In this document: positions 33,002 through 45,035 of the stretch, piece after piece
Position numbering within the stretch: position 1 is the stretch's first letter
Layout of the letters: each line of letters starts with the position of its first letter
Origin: Candolleomyces eurysporus
Taxonomy: Eukaryota; Basidiomycota; Agaricomycetes; Agaricales; Psathyrellaceae
Length of the DNA: 64,000 nucleotides
Reading direction: 5' to 3'
NCBI GenBank assembly: GCA_027579435.1
Contig: JANBPK010000020.1
Location: 1-64,000, forward strand
The notes under the pieces: generated by a model
The model's database searches: none
What the model was told of the DNA's origin: nothing
The model's input: the letters and a program-made list of their open reading frames with translations, nothing else
Made by a program: the position numbers and the translations under genes

Positions 33002-35036
33002 ATGGACCCTGTCGTTATCTCCCTTCTTCAGACGAACGATGCAGCTTCGCTTTCAGACGCGGCTCAAATCCGGCGGTTATTGAAAGAGGCCCTTGCTCTG
33101 GTCGCGGTTGTTGAAGACGAATTCTCAGCGCTTGCACGAAAGCGGAACGCGCTTCAAACCTCAATTCGCAATTATGAAATTGTCTTAGCGCCCATCCGAC
33201 TTCTTTCCACAGACATTTTGCAGTACATCTTCCTTCTCACACTCCCAGACGATCGGAACCCAGCAATGTCGTCAAAGGAGTCGCCACTGCTCGTCAGTCA
33301 GGTCTGTTCAACCTGGAGGCAGGCGGCGCTCACAGCTCCCCGCCTCTGGTCGAGGCTGCACATCCCTCTCATCCACAGCAAAGCCGCGCCGCATTCTGGA
33401 AAGTTGTTTCTCAGCTCTTTCATTGCCATCCGATGTCCTCAGCAGTGGGATGGGGAGGAGGAATATCTCACGGAGCATGATAATGGCCCTTCGAACTCCG
33501 AGTATGATCGGCATGTCCACAAAGTCAACTCAGCTATGTCAAACCGCCGAGAAATGGTTGAGCAGTGGCTCAAGCGTGCAGGAATGACCGACCTTTCCAT
33601 CTCGGTCGTAGAGGCGACCGCTACTCTTGCCACCTCGCAATCGTCGGACACCCTTGAATTCGGCTCGTACCTTTCGTCGTTTAGATCAGAAGAACGTAGG
33701 GAGAGGTCGACTCCGAGTCGGCACAGCGTGGAGATCGTCGACATTCTTGTCAAGTATGCAAGCCAATTGGCCGTCTTGGACCTAGGCATCGCTCCTGAGC
33801 GTGCCAAACCGATTCTCGGGCTGCCACCCGCAAAGGTGCCGCGGCTCCGGTCCCTGAGGCTCTGGCACCCCGAATACCAGGGCATAGCTCCCAGCCAACA
33901 CACCATTGTCAGCTCTCCCAATATCAAGTCCCTCAGGATTACCATTCCAGCTCCTGTCATCGCTGGTACAACAGTGCAATGGGGGAACCTCACCCATCTT
34001 GCGGTCACGATTCATACCGGGAATTGGGATCGGAACCCGAGGCTTTTACGTGAATTTCTCTCAGCATGCCAAAACCTTGTTGTCCTCAGCGTTCTCATTT
34101 CGAAGGCACAGGTTGTCAGCTCATCCCAGAATAGGGTAGTCAGTATCTCCTCTGCTCTTCACGTCCACTTCGGCCGAGCTGACAACTTGTATCCAACAGA
34201 GCTATCGTAGTCACTCCAGCAGCAATTTCGACTCGATCGTCCTTCCTCGACTGACGACCTTGGTTTGGGAAGACTGGAGCGAAGCTAGTGAACACGCGAC
34301 ACTCTTCCAGTACCTCTCTCTCCCCTCGTTGTTCGAGGTGAAGTGGACATTTACCCACTCTCAGGATCCGGTTTTCGCGAGCGATGGCGACGTCCATAAT
34401 TTTGCCTTTGCGGACTTGTTGAAGCACTCTGGGCATGGCCTCCGGAAGATGGAGCTCAAAACGGCGGGACGCCGCTCGTTCGACTCTCTGTTCCGGTGCT
34501 TGAAATTCGCCCCTGGAATCGAGACACTCCACTTGGAGATAGGTAGAGACAGAAGTTGCGGTGGATTGATCTTGGAGCGGGCAAGGGCGGAGGATGTATC
34601 GGTGTGGAAGGTGCTCTCCCTGCCCATCGCTGGTCAGGCCTCGCCAGATAAAGCTGGCTTTTCGCTCCAAGATACTCTCGATCTTCTTCTCCCCAAATTG
34701 ACGTCTATTTCGTGCAAATGCGATGCCCAAGACTTTGCAACACGTGATCTCCACCGGTTTATTCAGTCTCGCCGACAAGACCTAGCCCAACTGGATGCTT
34801 GCAAGCTCCAGAAGATCCATATATCCTCGAAGAATCTTGGATCGTGGCTCGCCTCCTTGGCTCAAGAGCGGAGGGCCGACAGACAAAGAGAATTCTTGGA
34901 AGAGTTGACGACTGAGTTTGGAGTTGATGTTGAAGGGCTTCAGATGGATATTGAATGGCCTTGCCTCGAATTCGGTTCCGACGTAGCTTTCTCACCATCG
35001 TACGGTTTGGGAGACATGAAATTTGTGGATTGCTGA
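33002..35036 (+). CDS. F-box-like family copy 5, intact
   Basis: Two exons (33002-34138, 34200-35036) with a 61-nt GT-AG intron give 657 residues. The start is MDPVVISLLQTNDA. A coiled coil, F-box-like core (LLSTDILQYIFLLTLPDD to CSTWRQAALTAPRLW) and leucine-rich body follow. The C-terminus is VDVEGLQMDIEWPCLEF and a short tail. The linker after the F-box differs most from the other copies (SKAAPHSGKLFLSSF), while the core is nearly unchanged, the usual pattern when the target-binding part evolves faster. It is presumed to be an SCF substrate adaptor. It is flanked by direct copies of a diverged repeat. Confidence 0.8.
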
Positions 35037-36764
35037 TTGGACAGGGATTCTCTTCGGGCATTTGGCCTTTTTTTTCCCCTGGGAACTCATCTCTGTTAGG
35101 ATTTTTATCTCACCCTTTTGGCGTGAACTGTGTGTACTATCATCTTATACGATACTATTTGGATGGATCTGTAAGACTAGGTTGTGATATCTTGTAACGT
35201 GTACTACGCAACCATCTAATTCTGTAAACACCGCTGCGTGCTTTGTTGTCCAGTCTGACGCGTGTTTTGTTCGTGACGTATGTGCGTGTGTGCTCTCTAA
35301 AGTTAGCAGGGCCTTGTATAGACGACCAACCCTCGGTCCCGACGTCAACCATCTGTGCCTTTGACCCTTTGTCGTCGTAATGCTTGCTGAACGTTGCGTC
35401 CTTCCTAGCCTGGAAGTGAATGTCGACGGCTGGTGGATGCCCCTCAGAATCAGTTAGCGACGGCGTTTCGGTCTCACATGCGAATTAAATGTGGCGGAGT
35501 TGCGCCCAATAAGCATCACCACATGAAATGAGGAGATTCGTTGGGCAACAGTCATTAGAGCGAGTTCATTAAACGTCATTTTGACTTGTACGCCTCGGGT
35601 TGTCGTTGACACGACGACAATGTCGTCAGACTGCTCGAACTTGGAATACTTCAGATCTCAAGGCTATATCTTTACAAATGGTTCCTTCCTTTAGAGCGTC
35701 ATGCATAGTAGCGAGGAACGTTCGGGAGCAGAGGGACAAGGAGAATTCATGTGGTTCGAATGTCTCACAGTTCGTTCCGAGAGAAATACAGTCAAGAAAT
35801 CGTACAAGAATCGGAGCTAGTGGGTTCCTCGGTATCTCCTTCCGCGTACTAGTCCGTAATATTGATTTTATCAAGGGTTAAATTGAATAAACACAAGTCG
35901 CATCAGTTGGGCAAAGCGAAGCTGTGCTTGGATTCTTACCTGGGCCAGCCGACTTTGCTCGTAGTTTCAGCTGTAGGAGAGAATGCCACGGACAGATATC
36001 TGGCCAGAGAAGAGCTGAGACTGAGAAATCGTCAGGCTCGAGGCAAGTCGTCCAGTTTGTTTGAAATGATACAGACAAACACTTGCAATGCCGAGCAAAT
36101 GCGCCGCGGCGCGCGATGAATGGGGAACAGACTCCGATAACAAAAGCCGCGAAGAACGTTGCAGATGTGCACACTTGCAGGAAGGCGAGGCTCGTGCATG
36201 AGCAAATCACTTGGAAGAACACGAGACTGTTATCAGAACGCAACGGGCCATACATAATGGGTGATTAGCTTCTGGTGGATCGCAGCGGAGAGTCCCCAAC
36301 GCAGTCCGATTGGCACGACAGGCTCAGTGATTGACACCGTCGGGAAGTGATTCTGCCAGGCAGTTCCATCAAAATTAACGAGAGGGCGCGGGAGAGAGCG
36401 AGCAGCGGCGGAGAACCGGAGAGCAGCGGCCAGACGACAAGAAAGCAGTCAACAAAAGACGACATTGAAGACGGGTATGGGATGCATTGTGGTGTTGCGA
36501 GGCAGAGAAGAAGACACGCAAAAGAAGAATAGCAATTAGCGCCCGAGACCGCGTGGAGGGCGTGGGAGCCGGGGATGTTGAACAGAGGGATTCCGTAAGG
36601 AGATAAGCTCCAGGCACTCCTGGTTTGTATTTTGTTCGTTGTGACACGAGGCAGCTGCTTTCTTGCGCTTCCTTTCCTCTTCCGTCCCCCGTGCGCCAAC
36701 AGGACACGAGGCAGGCAGACCTCAACCATCCTCCCTTTATCTTATCCTTTCCTCCGACTCCCCA
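35037..36764. other. Intergenic, 1.7 kb
   Basis: It contains the second copy of the flanking repeat (35480-35670) and otherwise no recognised gene. The last ~150 bp is pyrimidine-rich leader of the next gene. Confidence 0.5.
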
Positions 36765-39700
36765 ATGTCTGCCTCGTCCTCAGAACACGTCAACAAGTCC
36801 TCGTCGTCGCCTCATTCGCCCGAGTCGCCCCAGGACGCTCAGCAGGGTGCCTACCGGCCGTCATCAGCATCCCCCATCCCACCCACTGCCTTCCACTATG
36901 GTGGGACGTCGGCCACGAGAGAAGGCGCACCATCCCGCTCGTCCCGACACTCCGAGGGGTATCCAAGCTGGCTACCGCGCCGGCCCCCCGCCCCCGGCCC
37001 CAGCTAGCACCGTCGGCACCAGCACACCCGCTCCGTTCGATCGTGACTACTTTGCCACGGACGAGGACCTGGACTTGGACGCTGAGATGCGGCATCTGGA
37101 TGCCCAGTTCGACGAATTCGGCCAGCTCGACCGTCCACTGACCGGCACCGACGCGGACGAGGAAGAGGAGAGCCCGGTTGCACCGAATCCTCTCCTCCTG
37201 GGTGGACGCAAGGCCACACCGCGTTCGGTGCGGATAGTCAACCTCGAGCGTGCACCGGCCGGGATGCAGATTACAGAGGAACCGAGGGCACCCAAAGCAG
37301 CTGCAGCTGCAGGACACGGACGTCCTCAGTCACATCCATCGTACGCTACTTCCTATGCGTATTGGAAAGGCCGCCAAAATCGCGTCTCGAGTGGGTCTAC
37401 GGCTGTTGTACATCCCGGTGCTGCTGCTGCACCTCCGAGAGGGTGGATGCGGGGAAACAATCCGCAGACCATGTTCGACAGTGTCGCGAGCAGTTGGTTT
37501 CCTCCAGGTACGCTTTTGTTCTTTGTTTTTCGTTGACGACATCCCATGTTCTTACGATGACCCCTTGTTCTTTGTGCTTGCTGCTGTAGGCGCAGCCGAT
37601 TCCCTCGAAGCCCGTCCCCGCCCGCGCTTCAACACTCGTGGATTGCATCTCGAGCTTCTCCGTAGTCCTTCCCCGTGGATGAAGGTTTATTACAGACTCT
37701 GGCCCTTGCTTGTGCTGGCACACTTGCCCCTTCAAACGTTTTTGGATTTCAATACAGCGTATATGCTCATCCAGTGCGTACATTTCTGTCGTTCGTATCT
37801 GTCCGAAAAAAGTTACCAACAAAAGGTCCCATTGATAGGGTTAGCAAGTTCCCGTTACCAAATGCCACACCATCGTCTTCCAAAAACTGGGCATTAGGGG
37901 CTGCAGCGTACATCGGCTGCTGGCTCGTCTGGATCCTCGTGATCTTCGTCCTCCACGAGTTGGTCTACTCGTTTGCTCGGAGATGGAGAGTTCGTGAGTG
38001 CTGCGTTTCATAACCCCTGTTGATCTTTACCACCTGTGCTGACACACTCGATCTACCCGGCAGGTCGACCCCTCATCTTCCCGCTGTACATTTCTTCTGC
38101 CGGATACACTTTCGCCTGCATGAAGTCATTCAACACGTTCTGCTTCCTACAACACCTGAGGTGGACTGCGTTCGTCCCGATCTCTCCTGAAGTTCCGTCC
38201 GCGTCGACCTCGCCCCATTCAAGCGTCGAAGACGGCATCCATAACGAGGAACACGACGATCCAGAAAAGGAGATCGAACGTGAAGTAGCACAGCAACAGG
38301 GTCACCACCACCGAACGGACTCTGCTTCTTCCTCTGGATCTTCGGCGCAAGAAGACGACCCAGCCCTCGGACGACACCATCGCTCTCCGTCTTCCCCCCA
38401 GAATAGCAACAGCAAGAAAACCCCGCTCGACGTCAAATGGCGTAAAAACCTGAAACATACCAAACGGTTCTGGTCCCAGATCACTTGGCGAGATGGACTG
38501 GCGGAGACGTTCAACTTTTATTCACAGAACTTGCCCAACGTCGTGGTCTTGCTCCCTCGAGCTGGTCTGGCGTTGGGGCTGTTGTTGATGTTCAGTTCCT
38601 CGGTTAACGATTCTCCTTCGACTACGACTGTGGCCGCCTCAAGGAGGGACTCGACGTTCTTCAACCGGAATGGGATGTTGAGCAACTACGCTGAAGGCAT
38701 TTTGTGGACCAACGTTGCTTGGGCTGCGTGGAGGACGGGTGTGCTGCTTGTCAGTTGGTAAGCCTCTTCACTTGTTTCAATATGAAATGAAATGAACTCC
38801 GGAGCTAATGTGTGCTTTTCAGGATCGGTCTCTGGATCCTCTCCGGCCACTCCTGCGCAGGAATCTGCGGTCCGCGGGATAAATGGGAAGAAGAAGAGCT
38901 GCACAGACTCTCAGCCTCGCTCCACCGGGCGCGCCGAGCACCCTACCCCACCGAAGAAGACGTCAAGGAGGGCAAAGGCCAGAACGCTCCTCGAGCCAAC
39001 GGTCACAAGAAGACAACCTCCAAAACGCCCTTGGGTCCGCATAAGAGAAAGCCTAGTTGGTACAGCATGTCCAGCAGCGTAGACGACGATGACGATATCC
39101 TCCCATGGCAATGGCGCGAATGTACACGAGCCAGAGTTCAAGATGCTTGGGAGTTTTGCGTTGTTGGGGACGGAGGGCGACTCCGATGGGGTGTGGACCC
39201 TAAACGACTCTCGACGATCCCTGCGTCCATGGACAGGCCTCCTAGTACTCCGCCCAAGAGCAAACGCCGCTTATCCGAGAAGGAAGGTGGAGGAGTAGAC
39301 GATATGGATGTGCAGAAGGTTCTGGCTGCTGTTGGATTCCCGACGCCTGGTGTGCCGACTCCGGCGAAGAGGGGTGTGTTGAGGAAAGAGTTGTTCGAAG
39401 CTCCTAGTCCGACCAAGGGAGGAGGGGCGTCACCGGTCCTGGCTCCGCCCGCTATGCTCTCCGACCGTGATGACGACGACCGAGACGAGGATGGGGCTAC
39501 AAGGAAATCTTCGCTCCCGCTTCTCAAACTCCCGTATCCGTTCGCTCAGCAGGGTAGTGGGTATGTCAGCTCAAAGGAGGGTGTGGCGGAGGGTAGCAGC
39601 ATTGTACCGTTCCCAGCTGTGAAAGAGAAGAGCAGTTCGAAAAAGTCTTCGTCAAAGGGTTCCTCGGCCAAGAGCAACAGCACCAGCAGTTCGTCCGTTG

Positions 39701-42418
39701 ACAAGTCCCATCACGATGAGGATGACGACGACGACGACGAAGACCATGATGGCGAGCAAGAGCCTGAAGGAGAGCGAGAGCCCTCTTCGTCTTCGCACAA
39801 CTATTCTTCGGAATCCGGCTCCTCTTCCCCTGTCTCATCGCGGAACCGTCGTGCCCAATCTCACAACTCGGAAAGCAACTCCATGTCGTCCCTCGGTAAC
39901 CCCATCCCGCCATCCAGCGCCGCCTTTGTCTCGCGTGGGTTCCCAAGTCCACCCAAGAGGCAGTACACCGTGTCTGGTGGGACTGCGTATACGGCTACCA
40001 CGAGCGCCGCGACACAGGGCCACGGGCACAGGTCGAGCATCGGGTCTGCTGTCACCAACATCACTTCGACGAGCGGTGTGGGAGGGACGAGTGGCGAGAG
40101 GGGCGGATCGAGCGGTGCTAGTCCCATCGTTGCCCGAACGAGGTTCCCATTCTTGTCTGGACCCCCGGTGCCGTCTTCCCCTTCGTCTCCCGGTGGAACA
40201 GGGGTTGTGGGTATAGGAGCTACCGGCCCATCGACGCATTTCGGTGTTCATGGACGCAGGGTTACGATGCAGCATACNGGGAGGGACGACGACGAGCGGG
40301 ACGACGAGCGGGCATTCGAGAGGGCTGAGCCATGCGAGCGGGTTTTCGGGACTGTCGGGTCTGAGTGCAGGGGTGGCGAGTGATCAGGGGTATGCAGCTA
40401 GCGGGAGCGGTGAGGGTGATGTTGACCTGGACGTTGAGATGGAGATCGAGGAAGAGGCGGCTATGCATCAGCGGGATGCGACGATTACTGCGAGGGACAG
40501 GACGAGTTCGAACGAGAGTGGTGAGAGTGCGGGGAGTGGGGTGATTCCGATGCCGAGGAGGCATCCTCTTGCGGGACGGTCTAGGACTTCGCCTGCTGCC
40601 CCTGCTTCGGGTGTCTCGTCGGCATCTGAGAGCGGATCTGGTTCAGCCAATAGCAAAGCAAGCCGGACTAGGCCAGGCGGAATTGCGTTCCCGACTTCGG
40701 ATGCGGAAAATACGACGACGGAGCTGGGGATGGTGACTGGTTACGCGAGCGGGATGGGTATGGAGATGTTGTCGATTGAAGCGAGCGATTCTCTGGCCAG
40801 GAGGGTAAGAGAACGAGCGGTGAGGGGAGGGATTCCTGCGTATCATGATAACGATGACGATGACGATGAAAACGAAGACGAACATGATAACCAGCCTCGA
40901 GAGGCTGGAGGGAACGATGATCAAGAAGAGCAAGATAACGACGACATGTATGTTGATGATGACGACAAGGACGACGTAGGCGAATTGGACGAGGAGACTC
41001 GAGGAGAGAGGGAAGATCGTGTTGGGTTGCTCAGCCTTAGTGTTTCACCTTCCGCCGCATCACTCCACCATTCACCACGCTCAAGCGCTCTCGCCGTCGA
41101 CCAGCTCGGTCAACTCCTTCCTCGAGCTATTGCTGGATCGTCTAGTGACGTGTCTGGCGGTCGGAGGTCAAGGAGGAGCTCGGCAGCTGCCACTTCAAGA
41201 CGCTCCAGGGAGTCGCTGGGTGCAAGCCCCAGTCGCTCTAGGCATAGCTCCTATGTGAGGAGCAACCGCACAAGCTTGGCTGCTCCTAGCTCGCCGAGTG
41301 CGATCACCGCAAGGAGGGACAGTCTTCTGAGTGCTGCGAGGAGCCGAGCGAGTTCATTCGGTGTGCGAGTGCGAGAGCGAGCACAGAGCCTGATGCAGAG
41401 CGTTGTTGGTGGACCAGCTAGTGCGGGTGCAAGTGCGAGTGACGATAGGAGCGGTGTGCGAGAGAGGACGACAAGTGAAGTTGGTGGCAGTGGAGCCGGA
41501 AGACATCGCAGACTGGGCTCAGGAGATGCGAGCATGGTCAGCCACCCGGCTGTCGCCGCTCCGCCTATGACCATGCGAAGCGTCAGCGGGCAAAGTAAGG
41601 AGAGTAGCGGGAGCAGTGGGCAGAGTGCAGTGCAGCACCGAAGGGATTACGGCCAATTGCAGCATTTGGAAGATGACTACTCGTCTTCGGGCCATTCGAG
41701 GAACGGAAGTGTCGCAAGCCACGGAGAGAACTACACCTTCGGAAGACCAATTCCATTCTTGGACCGACCGCGATCCCGAGAGGAGGTGCCGCCTGTTCCT
41801 GAGTTGGAGCGTCATGAAGAGGTCCAAGAACCCGTTTCACCGCTCCCTGCTCCTCGCGAAAGGACGACGAGTGTAGCCCATTCTTCATCATCGTTTGGCG
41901 AAGAGCTCTTCTATTCTCCTACCAGCGCGACCCCGCTCCAGAGTGGCCTGACGACTCCCGTTCCTCGGGCACAGCAGCCGACATTCGAAGTTCAGCAAGG
42001 ACAGCAGGAAGGTAATCTGGATGCCCCTTGGACTCAGAGCCTCTTGCAGCCTCCTGAGGAGCGATACGTTGGACGAGATCGTTCGCTGTCGCCTAGCTCT
42101 AATGATGGCTCCGGCTCCGGCTCGATGATGCTCAGCAGTGCGGCTGAGAGCTTCGTTACTGCCCCTGCGGATACCCGTTCAATGCTCACGATGACGACCA
42201 CCACGGGAGGTGATAGGAGCGAAGTCGCAACGCTTACCGGTTCATGGGAGGAAAGACGAGGCAGTGGGTTTGTGGGTGCCTTCTTGAGTGGAACGTCGGC
42301 TGCTGCAGCTGCAACTGGCAGAGGGAGAGGAAGTAGGAGAGAAAGTGGGATGGTGGAGCGGGTGGGTGAGGATGGTGTGATGGGCGCCGGTGGATTGGGT
42401 GAAGGGAGGGTTGTGTAG
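36765..42418 (+). CDS. Multi-span membrane protein with very long disordered Ser-rich tail
   Basis: Five exons (36765-37507, 37590-37773, 37839-37993, 38064-38757, 38823-42418) give 1789 residues after removing one C from the six-C run 36984-36989 and the N at 40278. The N-terminal ~240 residues are disordered. The next ~430 residues hold about five hydrophobic spans, such as WALGAAAYIGCWLVWILVIF, LPNVVVLLPRAGLALGLLLM and TNVAWAAWRTGVLLVSWIGL. These are interrupted by a His/Ser/Glu-rich loop. The remaining ~1100 residues are Ser/Gly/Arg/Asp low-complexity sequence with acidic runs (DEDDDDDDEDHDGEQ). Database hits to such tails are usually labelled proteophosphoglycan by composition alone, which means nothing. 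I do not recognise the membrane part. Without the two corrections the gene would be read as three genes. Confidence 0.65.
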
Positions 42419-43386
42419 AGCGCGATTCAATGCTTCTTTTACGCGCCTCTACCCTCGCTATTTCCTCTTCATTACTCTTCTGTGTCTTTTCTAGCTTTCT
42501 TCGTCTCCGTCTCTTCCTTTGTCTTGCCCTAGTCGTCGCGGTTGTCGCTATGGATCGCGCAACGGTTTTGCTTATCTGCTTCTCGGTGAGTTGGAAGGGG
42601 TTTCTATCAGGCTCCAACAGTTCATTTACTGATTCTCCTGGTTCTTATAGGTTTCCTTTACGCGTTTCATCGTATTTTCATTTCATTAATCTGCCATGAC
42701 GCATTACGTGTTTGTTCATCTATCATAACGATCGCAGCGCATCCGCACCACACACGCCTCATCATGATCTTTTTCATTTCCCTTTAACGACGACTATCAC
42801 CACGCCTTCCTAGCTAGGGTATAGGCATCATGGAACTAGCAGTTACATGATTCACATCAATCTGCCCTACATTGAGACTGTTGAATTGCGTTTACACTTT
42901 CTGACATGGTCTTTCCTATTTAGACGCCTTCCTTATTTGCGACACATCCTAATCCTTCCCTTCATCCTCTACCCTTCCGCTACCATACGCTTGCTATCGT
43001 TACCATTTACCTCTATTCCAAGTTATCCTGTGCACTATTCCTCCATCCGCCATCTTCACATATTCCTCTGTTGATTGATTACCTTCTGCGATACACCTTA
43101 CACTTCATCCCATGCTTTACCTGTTTCAGTATCTAATTTCACGATTTTTCTCTCAATTTCCATTCATCCATCTGTGCCATTTCTAGTATTCATTCTCACA
43201 TCCATATCTCATTCATGAACTCTCTAGCACACAACGTATTTCTCTTCACGTTCTTATTCACATTCACAGCCAATCTAACTGCTTGCTTAGTTTTAAGTAT
43301 ACATCGCCCTATACACCCCCTTATCGGTTTAGTCTTCCGCATACAGTTTTTCTTTCACTTTTTAGTTTAGTTGGTTAGTTTACGAG
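42419..43386. other. Intergenic, pyrimidine-rich
   Basis: Long C/T-rich stretches with no coding signal recognised. It probably contains the 3' UTR of the membrane-protein gene. Confidence 0.5.
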
Positions 43387-44298
43387 TTACTTGAAATCAG
43401 TATTCTGTTTATAATGTATTGAACGAATCTGAGATGGGCTTAAGCTTGACCAGAGCCCCAGCGTGAAAGACCTCGATCCACCGATATGAGAGGAGGAGGC
43501 ACCAGGGACAAAAGATATCTTCCCTTCGAAATTCAGATTTAAAGTAGTCAGCTCCAAGCCGTCTCCAAACATTTCCTTTAGCTCCGTTACAAAAGACTCC
43601 AAGTCCTCCTGGCACCACCCAACCCCAAGCTTCTCCCGAAGCTCCAAACGGTTCGACGTGCTCTCGGATTGGCTGCAGAAGGTTCGGGGGAGTACGGTGC
43701 ACGAAGGTTGATTGTGGGCTTCGTCAAACGGGGTAACGTTCCAGGGGTCGCAAGAAAGTCAACGAGTGGTTCAAGGTCAAGGTAGTTGGACCAACCAACT
43801 CGCCTTAGGAAGCCGCCGGATCACGGCCGGGCCGTGCCCAAGTTCAAGGGACGCACCGACTCGGACGTTCCTCGCGCCTTGTGCCTTGTGCAATGTGCTC
43901 GACCATATCGTCATGCCCCCGAACGTGTTCGATCGCTTCAGATATCGTTGTGGAACTATCGAGCTCGCAGAACATGCCGGAAAACTGAGTATGTGGTCTC
44001 GCGTTGACCCTGGTGAGTTATTAACCTGAAGAGTAATAAATCAGCTGGAATGACCCCACGCACGTTGACGTTGGAGTTGCTCACCTGTGCTGAAGACGTA
44101 CTGAATGTTTCCAGTGGGTGGCCTGGAGGTTTCAGCTCCTTGGTTGATAAATAGTGCCTGAACGAGAATACAGTGAGACTTGACATCCGTCGTATCATTT
44201 AGCGAACATGACGCGAGACTTACCCAGGTTATCGCCCAAGATGGCGTTCTCAACATGCTCAATACCGTGAAAACTTTGTTTACTGGTCCACCTAACAT
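43387..44298 (-). pseudogene. Degraded minus-strand coding, leucine-rich look
   Basis: Minus-strand frames in order include NIQYVFSTGEQLQ (from ~44150), LDLEPLVDFLATPGTLPRL (~43790-43730) and WCQEDLESFVTELKEMFG followed by LELTTLNLNFEGKISFV (~43620-43500). The phase changes between them and stops intervene. The pieces resemble the leucine-rich body and end of agaricomycete F-box proteins. I could not find splice sites that join them, so I call it a probable pseudogene of that family. Confidence 0.35.
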
Positions 44299-45035
44299 CT
44301 GAGTCTAACCGTTTTTCGAAGACTATATGGCCTTAAGAGTTCAAAGCTGCCGAGACGTTCTGGTAGGTGCGCAGAGAGGATGGTGGTTGGAGGTGATTAG
44401 GAACGGAGAGGTTCACGGCAACTTGAACTACGCTCGAGAACAGGTGCCTTCAGAATACAGATTTGTGGTCGAGTGTGAAGAAAAGGCCAGTCTCCGGTAG
44501 CCAGACCAACGAATAACCCATTCTTCCTCGGTCCTCAGCTCAGAGCCATCCCCACTACAGCACGCTTTGTTTGAGTAAGATTAACGACGGCACGGCACAC
44601 TAGGACTAAAGATCTGACTACGCTACNAAAAAAGTCTTCCAAGAAAGCTTGGGTGTACACTACCGAATAAGCGGGGTGATAAAGGCTAACGATACAACAA
44701 AGGTCTCGCATTAATTCCGTCTATCCATCCTTCTGAAAGCCGCTGTGGGTGTCGAAAGCATGGTTGGGTAAAGGATGAGGCATATAAGTAAGAGAGGTTG
44801 GAAAGAGAGAACAGAGGGGATATAAATTATACGATAAGAAACAGGACTTCGAGATAAGAGAGTCGTTGAGGTCAAGAGAACGAAGCGTACAGGAGAAAGG
44901 AGGATCAAGGGGAACAAACACTGGAGGGAGGTCCTGCAGATCTCCAGAGCGGAACCATACGAGGGGACGAGGAGGAGGAAAATCACAGAAAGAACGCACA
45001 AAACGAAAAGAGACCGCTTCTCCGTCGAATCCTGC
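44299..45035. other. Intergenic, no gene recognised
   Basis: No supported coding. It contains an N near 44627 and probably the 3' UTR of the DUF262 gene. Confidence 0.5.

Noticed and set aside
19557..35036. CRISPR-like or satellite array
   Set aside because: The repeats are 2-kb protein-coding gene copies, not short regularly spaced units.
36625..36764. Start of the large membrane protein upstream of 36765
   Set aside because: The longer frame exists only because of the extra C at 36984-36989. MSASSSEHV at 36765 is the natural start.
39566..40275. Open frames opposite and alongside the Ser/Asp-rich tail
   Set aside because: GC-rich low-complexity coding keeps other frames open by chance; composition is unnatural and no motifs are present.
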